Of a stretch of DNA of 64,000 nucleotides, positions 7,735 through 14,862 are shown piece after piece. The DNA is taken from NCBI GenBank assembly GCA_029552245.1, contig JAKPDW010000053.1:1-64000 (forward strand). The letters are read 5' to 3'. The DNA is from Deltaproteobacteria bacterium. Lineage in GTDB: Bacteria; Desulfobacterota; Desulfomonilia; UBA1062. Made by a program: the position numbers and the translations under genes. The notes beneath the pieces were generated by a model. It made no database searches, was not told the DNA's origin, and was given only the letters and a program-made list of their open reading frames with translations. The first letter of the stretch is position 1. Each line of letters begins with the position of its first letter.

Positions 7735-8804
7735 GTGAGGGTCCTCCCCTCAGGGTAGGAGCCGAGTACGATCAGGTCCCTGGTTGCGGACCTGAGCTCT
7801 TCCATGGCCTCGGCCACGTTTGTGTCCGCAAGGTTCCCCTGGAAGTCGATGAAGAAGATGTATTCCCAGGGATTCTTCTTGGACGGCCTCGATTCTATCT
7901 TCGTCAGGTTTATCGACGAGCGGGCGAACACGCCGAGCGCCCCGTAGAGGGCCCCGGGCTTGTTCTCGAGGGTCACGATCACCGAGGTCTTCGCGTGGCC
8001 CGCCACGGGCAGGGCGGCCTTCGAGATCACCCAGAACCTCGTGATGTTCTCGCTGAGGTCGTTGATGTTGTCCGCGACGATCGACAGGCCGTAGATCTCC
8101 GCAGCCATGGGGGACGCCACGGCGGCCGCGTCGTCGTGGGAGCGGGCCGCCATGGCGGCCTCTGAGGTGCTCGCGGTCTCGATGATGGAGGCGCCGGGCA
8201 GGTTCGAGGACAGCCAGGTCCTGCACTGCGCTATGGCCTGCGGGTGGGAGAAGACCCTCCGGATCTTCTCCTTGGGGATGGAGGCGAGCAGGCAGTTCCT
8301 GATGGGCAGCAAGAACTCGTGGATGACGGACAGGCGCGTGGAGGCCATGACGTCGAGGGTCTGGCTGATCATGCCCTCGGTGGAGTTCTCGACCGGCACC
8401 ACCCCGAGATCGACCTGGGCCGAGGCCACGGCCTGGACCACCGACTCGATGTCCCTGAAGGGAACGAGATCCCCGTCCTCGGAGAAGACCCTGAATGCGC
8501 CCTGGTGCGAGAAACTCCCCTCCGGGCCCAGGTAGGCCACCCTCTGCCGCCTCTGGAGCGACCTGGACGCGCTGAAGATCTCCCGGAAGATGCCCTCCAC
8601 CATGAACCTCGTCATGGGTTCCCTGCATCTCTCGGTGAGGCGGTTCAGGATCTCCTCCTCCCTCGAGGGATCGAAGACCAGCATGTTGCGCGAACGCTTG
8701 ATCTTCCCCATCTCGACCGAGAGCCGGGAGCGCTCGACGAGGAGGTCGAGGATCCTGTCGTCTATGGCGTCGATGGCGGATCTGATGTCTTCGATCGTTC
8801 TCAT
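7731..8804 (-). CDS. pheA: Bifunctional chorismate mutase / prephenate dehydratase (P-protein)
   Basis: A 357-residue P-protein that converts chorismate to prephenate and then to phenylpyruvate. Residues 1-85 are an AroQ-type chorismate mutase (IDAIDDRILDLLVERSRL). Residues 88-265 are the dehydratase (YLGPEGSFSHQGA, VPVENSTEG, and the catalytic TRF at 255-257). Residues about 272-345 are an ACT regulatory domain with GALYGAL (284-290) and ESRP (304-307), the Phe-binding signatures, so feedback inhibition by phenylalanine is expected. It is the first gene of the five-gene minus-strand operon. I see no Phe-rich leader peptide in the roughly 130 bases before it. Confidence 0.95.
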   Translation of the reverse strand: MRTIEDIRSAIDAIDDRILDLLVERSRLSVEMGKIKRSRNMLVFDPSREEEILNRLTERCREPMTRFMVEGIFREIFSASRSLQRRQRVAYLGPEGSFSHQGAFRVFSEDGDLVPFRDIESVVQAVASAQVDLGVVPVENSTEGMISQTLDVMASTRLSVIHEFLLPIRNCLLASIPKEKIRRVFSHPQAIAQCRTWLSSNLPGASIIETASTSEAAMAARSHDDAAAVASPMAAEIYGLSIVADNINDLSENITRFWVISKAALPVAGHAKTSVIVTLENKPGALYGALGVFARSSINLTKIESRPSKKNPWEYIFFIDFQGNLADTNVAEAMEELRSATRDLIVLGSYPEGRTLT

Positions 8805-9001
8805 TGTGAAAGGCCTTGCCGCCCTCCTCGATCACGTATGCCGGGACACGGCCAGAAACAGGGGGCGCGTCCCCTGGGACCTGCCCTGGTGCATGCCCCG
8901 ATGAGAGCGAAACACTACCAGAACGGTGGGCCTTTATCAAGGCCGTGAGCCTTGCCGATGGATCTGGATGTGAGGGATGGAGGCGGAGCGAGGATGCGAG
9001 G

Positions 9002-9031
9002 TTGACACGCACGATGGGTATATGACATAAC
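9002..9031 (+). promoter_or_regulatory. Candidate sigma-70 promoter for the penicillin-binding protein
   Basis: TTGACA (9002-9007) is followed after 18 bases by CATAAC (9026-9031), about 20 bases before the coding start. The -35 box is perfect and the -10 matches 4 of 6. No other promoter-like pair is evident in the divergent pheA/PBP gap. Confidence 0.45.
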
Positions 9032-9050
9032 CCGAGGCAATAACAGTGAA

Positions 9051-10241
9051 ATGATGGATCGAATCCCCATAGAGGATTACGCAGGGCCTTTCAAGCGGCG
9101 CACCAGGAGGTTCAGGCTCCGCTACCTGCTGTTGCCCCTTGTGCTCCTGGGCGTCATCTTCCTCTTCATGCCGGACGGCAAGAGCGGCTCGGAGATGATC
9201 CCCCCCAGGGGAAAGCCCCTGGGCAGTCGCGACCTCGTCCATATCGACGAGAACGTGATCCGCAGCCATGGCCTCACCATCGATCCCGACCTCCAGCGTT
9301 TCGTTGCCGAGACCGCCTCGAAGTACAAGCTGCACTACGGCGCCATGGTGGTCATGGACGCCCACTCGGGCGCGATCCTCGCCATGTACGGCAAGGATGT
9401 CCACGGTGAGGACTGCAGGGTCTGCCTCAAGGCGAACCACGCCGCGAGCGTGTTCAAGATCGTGACGGCGCTGGCGGCCCTCGAGAACGGCTTTTCGCCA
9501 GGGAGCGTCTTCACGTACACGGGCGGGGCGCACACCCTGTACAAGAACCAGCTCGTCGAGAGGAGGGACCGCTGGACTGCGGACATCACCTTGGCCGACG
9601 CCTTCGCGAAGTCCAACAACGTGGTTTTCGGAAAGATCGGCATGCACCGCCTCGGTGAATCCCCGATCCTGCTTGCGGCGATGAAGCTGGGGTTCTGGAA
9701 GTCGTCTCTCCCCGAGGTGGACGCCGAACCGAGCACGCTCTACCTCCCGGAGGACCCCTACGCCCTTGCAGAACTCGCCAGCGGGTTCAACCGGAAGACA
9801 AAGATCACCCCCCTCCACGCCGCCCAGATGGCCGCAGCCGCGGTCAACGGGGGACGCCTGGTGACCCCGCGGCTCGTACGGGGCAGCCAGCCCGAGGCGG
9901 CTCAGGTCATGAGCCCGAAGACGGCGAGCATGCTCGCCGACCTCATGCAGGAGACCGTAAGGAGCGGCACGCTTGCGAGCGAGTTCAGGTCCGCCCGGTC
10001 CGACCGGGTCCTCAAAGACATCACGATCGGCGCAAAGAGCGGGAGCATCGACGGCGACGATCCCCCCGGCAGGCGCAACTGGTTCGTGGGTTTCGCCCTG
10101 GACGAGGACACCGGGAACGCCATCTCCATCGGATGCCTGCTCGTGCTCAACGAGAGGTTCTGGATCCAGGCCGACACGTTCTCCCGTCTCGTCATGCACT
10201 ACTACTTCTCCCGCTCGAGGGTGCAGCAGGCCAGGTCGTGA
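9051..10241 (+). CDS. Membrane-anchored penicillin-binding transpeptidase
   Basis: A 396-residue single-domain DD-transpeptidase-like protein that should cross-link peptidoglycan on the periplasmic side. After a basic N-terminus, residues 24-40 form one membrane anchor (YLLLPLVLLGVIFLFM). The penicilloyl-serine triads are visible: S133-V-F-K136, S188-N-N190, and K329-S-G-S332 in place of KTG. At about 400 residues it lacks the glycosyltransferase domain of class A enzymes and the long N-terminal domain of PBP2/PBP3, so it is a minimal class B-like or divergent PBP. Cys122 and Cys125 form a CxxC near the active site, which is unusual. It is monocistronic, followed by tRNA-Pro. No cell-shape or division genes flank it to define the role. 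Confidence 0.85.
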   Translation: MMDRIPIEDYAGPFKRRTRRFRLRYLLLPLVLLGVIFLFMPDGKSGSEMIPPRGKPLGSRDLVHIDENVIRSHGLTIDPDLQRFVAETASKYKLHYGAMVVMDAHSGAILAMYGKDVHGEDCRVCLKANHAASVFKIVTALAALENGFSPGSVFTYTGGAHTLYKNQLVERRDRWTADITLADAFAKSNNVVFGKIGMHRLGESPILLAAMKLGFWKSSLPEVDAEPSTLYLPEDPYALAELASGFNRKTKITPLHAAQMAAAAVNGGRLVTPRLVRGSQPEAAQVMSPKTASMLADLMQETVRSGTLASEFRSARSDRVLKDITIGAKSGSIDGDDPPGRRNWFVGFALDEDTGNAISIGCLLVLNERFWIQADTFSRLVMHYYFSRSRVQQARS

Positions 10242-10300
10242 GGCGTCGAAGCGCGACCTTGACACCCGAAAGACTCGTGTGTTAGCAAGGGTGGCGGCTT

Positions 10301-10377
10301 CGGGACGTGGCGCAGCCTGGTAGCGCACCTGAATGGGGTTCAGGGGGTCGGAGGTTCAAATCCTCTCGTCCCGACCA
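10301..10377 (+). tRNA. tRNA-Pro (anticodon GGG)
   Basis: A 77-base cloverleaf. The acceptor arms are CGGGACG (10301-10307) and CGTCCCG (10367-10373), followed by discriminator A and an encoded CCA. The D arm contains GCGCAGCCTGGTAGCGC, the anticodon stem-loop is CCTGA-ATGGGGT-TCAGG with anticodon GGG, and the T arm is GAGGTTCAAATCCTC. A CGG-type acceptor start is typical of proline tRNAs. No integrase or att duplication is seen beside it. Confidence 0.95.
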
Positions 10378-10562
10378 ACACTTCCAAGACCCCGCCTCAC
10401 GGCTTGCTTTATCAAGGGGTGTCCAGCCCTTGCTCTCTCTCGATCCCGCAGTGTCCGGTGGGCTTGCATCGCGCCCCTCCATGAGCGTGGGAGCCGTCAA
10501 CGGGGCGGCCCGTTCCCGCGGCCGAGCCGGGGCATGGATGCTTGGGGGGCTCGTGAAGTTCC

Positions 10563-12044
10563 TCAGGGTGTCAGCCGAGCGCCCGTGACGCTGAACTCGA
10601 AGCTGAAGGTGCGTCTCCGGCCCGGCTCCACGGTCGTGTCCCACCGCAGGAAGCCGTTGTGGTCCGGCTCTGCCTTCGGGGTGGCAGCCGTGAGCCGCAC
10701 CTCGACTGACTCGTCGTCAGAGACGGGGATCTGGTCCATGACCACGGCGTGAACGGCCGAGCCCCTCCTGTTCTCCACCTCGATGGTGTATGCGTAGGTC
10801 GTGCGGTCCTTCCCCGTGATGGTCCTCTCGTGGAAGGCCTTTTCCTCGGTGCGCCTGACGAGGATGCCCTCCTGCACGCCGAAATCGACCGTCATCTTCT
10901 GGCCGGGTGCGAACCGTCCCATCATGCCGCTTCCCGCATACACGCCGTCCACGAAGGCGGCGTAGGGTCCCTCGACGACAGGGATTGCACCCGCGAGCGT
11001 GGTCTCCCCCCTCAGGTATGCCCTCTGGTCGAGCCTGGGCACGACGATGGCCGTAAAGGCCGCATCCAGGCGGATTCCAGCGACCGCAGCGGTGACGGGC
11101 GTGCCGTCCCCCGGGAGCCTGACGTCCTTCGCGACGCCGATGACGGTGGTCACGGTCGTGGGTTCCGTATCGGGCGTGAGCGCCCCGGCCGGGGCCGGTG
11201 CGGTCAACGGCGAGATGTCCTGCGCCTCGGCCGAGGCCTTGCCGAAGACCCTCTTTGCGCTTCCCACGTGCCATGGCACGGGCTCGGGCGCATGGATGCC
11301 GTGGGAGGGCCTTCCCGTAGCCACGAGGAGCTCGCCGACCTCCCAGTCCATGCCGGTGGCCTGGCTGATCGTGGCGAGGTAGTCGATGGAGAGGGAGGAT
11401 GAGTCGGGCAGCGCGTGTATCCTGTACTCGGGCTTGAAGGTTGCCTGCAGCACCGCGTAGCTCACGTTCACCCGGCCGGAGCCGGTGATCCTGATGACCC
11501 ATCCCGGCCCGTCGCCCAGCGAGGCGAGTCGCTCCTTGAGGTCTTTGGCGCGTGTCTCGAGCTCTGCGATGGCGGACTGGGTCTCGACCGCCTTCTTGTT
11601 CAATGCCCGCACGCGCTCATCCACGAAACCGAGGACCTCGAGGAGGCGCCTGGTGTCCCCCGGGTTCGCGTCCTTGGAGGCGAGCACCTGGAAGATCGTG
11701 TCGATCTGCCTGTCCGTGCTCGTCAGCTCGCGTTTCTTGAGCGAGAGGGCCGTCTGGACCACCGCGAGTTCCTCCCTGAGGGACCTGGCTGCGCCGGACT
11801 CCACACGCGCGGGTGTAAGGGATGCGGATTCCACCCGCGCACCATCGAGGGGCCTCACGACGAGGGACCCGGCCACGACGCACGCCGGCGCCTCGATGTC
11901 CAGGGTTCCCTTGATCGCCTGGGTGAAGGATATGACGGCCTGGTCGTCGTAGATCACCGCCCTGTCGATCCGGGCGGCCTGCGCAGCCCACGAGGAGCAC
12001 ACGATGCATGCGGCCACGAACACAGCCATACGGCCACTACCCAT
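10563..12044 (-). CDS. DUF4139/DUF4140 (mucoidy inhibitor MuiA-like) exported protein
   Basis: A 493-residue exported protein. I start it at ATG 12044 because GGAGG lies 9 bases upstream and a signal peptide follows at once (residues 1-24, MGSGRMAVFVAACIVCSSW then AAQA). The N-terminal part (RAVIYDDQAVISFTQ) and a coiled-coil-like helical middle (about residues 90-180, REELAVVQTALSLKKRE...) match DUF4140. The C-terminal half (YLRGETTLAGAIPVVEGPYAAFVDGVYAG and the ending ...DTTVEPGRRRTFSFEFSV) matches DUF4139. The family is named for a MuiA-like protein, but its biochemical role is unknown. It is convergent with tRNA-Pro and has no operon partner. Confidence 0.82.
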   Translation of the reverse strand: MGSGRMAVFVAACIVCSSWAAQAARIDRAVIYDDQAVISFTQAIKGTLDIEAPACVVAGSLVVRPLDGARVESASLTPARVESGAARSLREELAVVQTALSLKKRELTSTDRQIDTIFQVLASKDANPGDTRRLLEVLGFVDERVRALNKKAVETQSAIAELETRAKDLKERLASLGDGPGWVIRITGSGRVNVSYAVLQATFKPEYRIHALPDSSSLSIDYLATISQATGMDWEVGELLVATGRPSHGIHAPEPVPWHVGSAKRVFGKASAEAQDISPLTAPAPAGALTPDTEPTTVTTVIGVAKDVRLPGDGTPVTAAVAGIRLDAAFTAIVVPRLDQRAYLRGETTLAGAIPVVEGPYAAFVDGVYAGSGMMGRFAPGQKMTVDFGVQEGILVRRTEEKAFHERTITGKDRTTYAYTIEVENRRGSAVHAVVMDQIPVSDDESVEVRLTAATPKAEPDHNGFLRWDTTVEPGRRRTFSFEFSVTGARLTP

Positions 12045-12580
12045 GCCTGAAGACCTCCGTAGGGGATTGAGGAGCATGTCTGCTCGATGTGATCATCCTA
12101 CATGCTCTGCGCGTCGTCCACAACGACAACTCTGGCGCACGGACCCGGTGAGCCGCGGGGGGATACCGGGAGGAGAGGGCGTGAGGAGGCGGGTACGTGG
12201 GAAAGCGGCACGCAAGAGCCTGGAAAGGGTATGCCGGGGTGGGGGACACCGGGTCGTCTCTCTTGCGCCCACCGGCGCCTTGCCGTGGTGCCGCTACCCC
12301 TGACGTCCAACCGCGCACAGGCTGCGAGCCCGCCTGTGCGATGGCCTCGTGCCTGCCCGGCAGAAAGAGCCATGACCCCAGGTCGTAGACGACATCGCTG
12401 GATACCTGCATGCTGCGGAGCTTCTTCAGCCCGCCCAACAAAACGGAGGAAGGGGGGAGAAAAGTGTGTCACGAGTGCCCAAGGGCCTGCCCCGCCATAT
12501 TGACTCTCCGCTTGAATGCAGGTAAGGTGGTGCCGGGATTACGAGAATGTTATTCCACCAGGCAGTCTAGGGGGGAATGT
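12045..12580. other. Non-coding divergent gap
   Basis: About 535 bases between the DUF4139 gene and the Sel1 gene. Open frames here have no start signals or recognisable products. Near the right end, TTGACT (12500-12505) is followed after 17 bases by TAAGGT (12523-12528), a weak sigma-70-like pair that could serve the Sel1 gene. I see nothing else. Confidence 0.5.
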
Positions 12581-13045
12581 ATGGGGAGGACTGCGAAAGG
12601 CCTGTACGCCTCGTTTATCCTGGGTATCGTCTGTGCACTCTGTCTCCTCCCGGCGCCTTCGATGGCAACCGACGACGACGACAACGCCGTGCTCAGGGAG
12701 AACCTCCTGCCCGCCCAGCAGGGAGACGCGAAGGCCCAGGTCTTCGTTGGCTACCTCTACGAGACCGGCCAGGGTGTCAGGCAGGACTATGCCAAGGCTG
12801 CGAAGTGGTACGAGAAGGCCGCCTGGCAGGGTAACGCAACGGCCCAGATGCAGCTGGGGGACATGTACCTGAAGGGGAAGGGGGTGCCGCAGAACTACGT
12901 GATGGCCTACATGTGGCTGGAGCTCGCCTCCCTCCAGGGCAGCACCCAGGCCTCGACCCTCAGGAAGGACGTCTCGTCGAGGATGACCCCTGTACAGCTC
13001 GCAGAGGCCAAGAAACTCGTCAGGAACTGGAAGGCGAAAAAGTAG
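12581..13045 (+). CDS. Secreted Sel1-like repeat protein
   Basis: A 154-residue protein starting at ATG 12581, with GGGGGA just upstream (an open frame reaching 12410 has no support for a longer start). Residues 1-28 are a signal peptide ending near PAPSMA. Two Sel1-like (TPR-related) repeats follow: AKAQVFVGYLYETGQGVRQD and NATAQMQLGDMYLKGKGVPQ, each with the A-x-WYEKAA or A-Y-MWLELAS helix. Such repeats mediate protein-protein contacts, often in periplasmic or surface complexes. The partner is unknown and no operon is evident. Confidence 0.85.
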   Translation: MGRTAKGLYASFILGIVCALCLLPAPSMATDDDDNAVLRENLLPAQQGDAKAQVFVGYLYETGQGVRQDYAKAAKWYEKAAWQGNATAQMQLGDMYLKGKGVPQNYVMAYMWLELASLQGSTQASTLRKDVSSRMTPVQLAEAKKLVRNWKAKK

Positions 13046-13059
13046 GCGAGGGCTGGGTC

Positions 13060-13078
13060 TTGCCGGTCATCCCGGCAA
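13060..13078. terminator. Short hairpin between convergent genes
   Basis: TTGCCGG-TCATC-CCGGCAA is a 7-bp perfect stem in the gap between the Sel1 gene (+) and the TPR-glycosyltransferase (-). There is no T-run on either side, so its role in termination is uncertain. Confidence 0.3.
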
Positions 13079-13218
13079 CCGGGCCGCCTGTTGACGCCCT
13101 TGGCGGACGCGATTCGTCCTCGTTCTTCCGGGCCGTGTTTCTCCGCATGTTCACCGTAACCCTCGAACGACCTGTCTCGAGCGTGTCTCAGGGCCGAGAC
13201 ATCCTCGATCCCCGGCAT

Positions 13219-14862
13219 TCAGGGTTGCAGGCGCTCGAGGACCTCGCGGCGGTCGGCGCCATGTTTGAGCGCCTCCTCGAGGCAGGCGGCCATTCGCGCC
13301 GTCTCGCCCCTGTCCCGGTACACATCCGCCTGGAGGAGGAAGGCGGAGGCGCATGAAGGGTCCAGGCGTACGGCCGACTCGGCCATGCGCATGGCGAGGT
13401 TGTTCTCGCCCATCTCCCTCAGCCTGAGGCCGACAGCCAGGCAGAGCTCGGCGCACTCCTCCAGGGATTCGATCTCGTGGTCGGGGAATGCGGTGGATGT
13501 TCTTGTCATGAGTCGTTCCAGGGCATGAAAGAACGAGTCGACGTCGTTCATCCCTATGCTCGTGGCCAAGAGGCCCACCAGGGCCTCGCCGTGCGACGGG
13601 TCGTCCCTGAGGACCTCTGTGTAGAGGTCATGGGCCGAGGGTTCGTCCCTCATGTACTCGTGGATTCGTGCGAGGCTCACCCACAAGGGGGCGTCCACAC
13701 GAGCCGATAGCGCTTTGGCCTCCCTGAGGTGGCCGAGGGAGGCCTGCACGTCACCCCGCTTGAGGAGCGCCATGCCGAGGGCCTGGTGGGCGGCCTTGGG
13801 GTCGGCGCCTGATGCAAGAGCGAGCCTGTATGTCTCGATCGCCTCGGCCGTCTTTCCGGCCTTCTCGAGGGCGTTGCCGCACAACACGAGCGCCAGAGGC
13901 CCGAGAGTAGGGGGGCTCGGGTAGGAATCCTCGATTGCGGGCAGGGTGGAGGCCTTCCTGAAGGCGGTCGCGGCCTCCCCGTACATGCCGGCCTCCATGT
14001 ACGAGCGGCCGAGGGAGAACGTGAGCAGCGCGCTCGACGGGAAGAGGCCGAGGCCGCTCTTGATCTCGGCCTGGGCGTCAGCGGGGCGGCCCAGCCTGAG
14101 CAGGCACTCCGCCGACACGGTGAACGAGAAGTGGAGCCAGTCCTCGTCGTTGCGCAACGCCCTCGCCCTGTGGATGTGTTCCAGGCACTCCTCGTATTCC
14201 TTCAGGGTGATGCAGGCCATGGCCATGAAGAAGTGCGCGTTCGCCGTCTCCATGCCGTCGGAGATCTCGCTTCTGAGGATGTCCAGGTTTCGTCTCGCCT
14301 TGGTGATGCGGGCCTGTTCGTCGTGGTAGCCCGTGTGCCGTATGGTTATGCCGGTCTGCTCGACGCGGATGCCCAGGCGCCTCAGGGAGGGGAGGATCTG
14401 CTCGTGTACCCTGCCCTCGAAACGCACGCCGGGCCTGTTCGGCACGATCCTCGTCTGGTGGAACAGGGTGTCCGGCGTGTCGCTGGAACACCCGAGGACC
14501 CTGAGCGTGTATGCGCGGTCACGTTCCTTCCGCAGGCGCTTCTTCAGTGCGGAAAGGGCGGTTCGGTCGGTATCGTCGATCCTGTCGTCCGCGTCCAGCC
14601 AGATGAGGTAGTCGGAACCAGCATGCTCGATGGACCGGTTGCGGGCCGCGGAGAAGTCATCGCACCATGGGAAGTGGTGGACATGTGCGCCATGGGCCTC
14701 CGCCAGCGCCACCGTGCGGTCGGTGGAACCCGTGTCCACGATGCAGATCTCGTCCACCACGCCCTGGATGTCCGAGAGGATGCCAGGCAGGGAGAGTTCC
14801 TCGTTCTTCACGATCATCACCGCGCCCAGGGTCACGGGTTCACGCCCGCCGTTCATGCTCAC
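13219..14862 (-). CDS. Family 2 glycosyltransferase with C-terminal TPR repeats
   Basis: A 547-residue protein. Residues 10-190 are a GT-A fold of the SunS/WaaE-like GT2 type: LGAVMIVKNEELSLPGIL, IVDTGSTDRT, and the metal-binding DADD in YLIWLDADDRI. RFEGRVHEQI and the His in TIRHTGY continue the domain. From about residue 200 on, degenerate TPR helices follow (FFMAMACITLKEYEECLEHI, HQALGMALLKRGDVQASLGHL, ending AFLLQADVYRDRGETARMAACLEEAL). Such GT2-TPR proteins are common in flagellin and surface glycosylation islands. Its ATG overlaps the preceding stop (14859-14862), so it is the last gene of the large minus-strand operon. The sugar donor and acceptor are unknown. Confidence 0.85.
   Translation of the reverse strand: MSMNGGREPVTLGAVMIVKNEELSLPGILSDIQGVVDEICIVDTGSTDRTVALAEAHGAHVHHFPWCDDFSAARNRSIEHAGSDYLIWLDADDRIDDTDRTALSALKKRLRKERDRAYTLRVLGCSSDTPDTLFHQTRIVPNRPGVRFEGRVHEQILPSLRRLGIRVEQTGITIRHTGYHDEQARITKARRNLDILRSEISDGMETANAHFFMAMACITLKEYEECLEHIHRARALRNDEDWLHFSFTVSAECLLRLGRPADAQAEIKSGLGLFPSSALLTFSLGRSYMEAGMYGEAATAFRKASTLPAIEDSYPSPPTLGPLALVLCGNALEKAGKTAEAIETYRLALASGADPKAAHQALGMALLKRGDVQASLGHLREAKALSARVDAPLWVSLARIHEYMRDEPSAHDLYTEVLRDDPSHGEALVGLLATSIGMNDVDSFFHALERLMTRTSTAFPDHEIESLEECAELCLAVGLRLREMGENNLAMRMAESAVRLDPSCASAFLLQADVYRDRGETARMAACLEEALKHGADRREVLERLQP

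Noticed and set aside
10301-10377. tRNA-Pro as the attachment site of an integrated element
   Set aside because: No integrase, no duplicated 3' tRNA end and no compositional break are seen around it.
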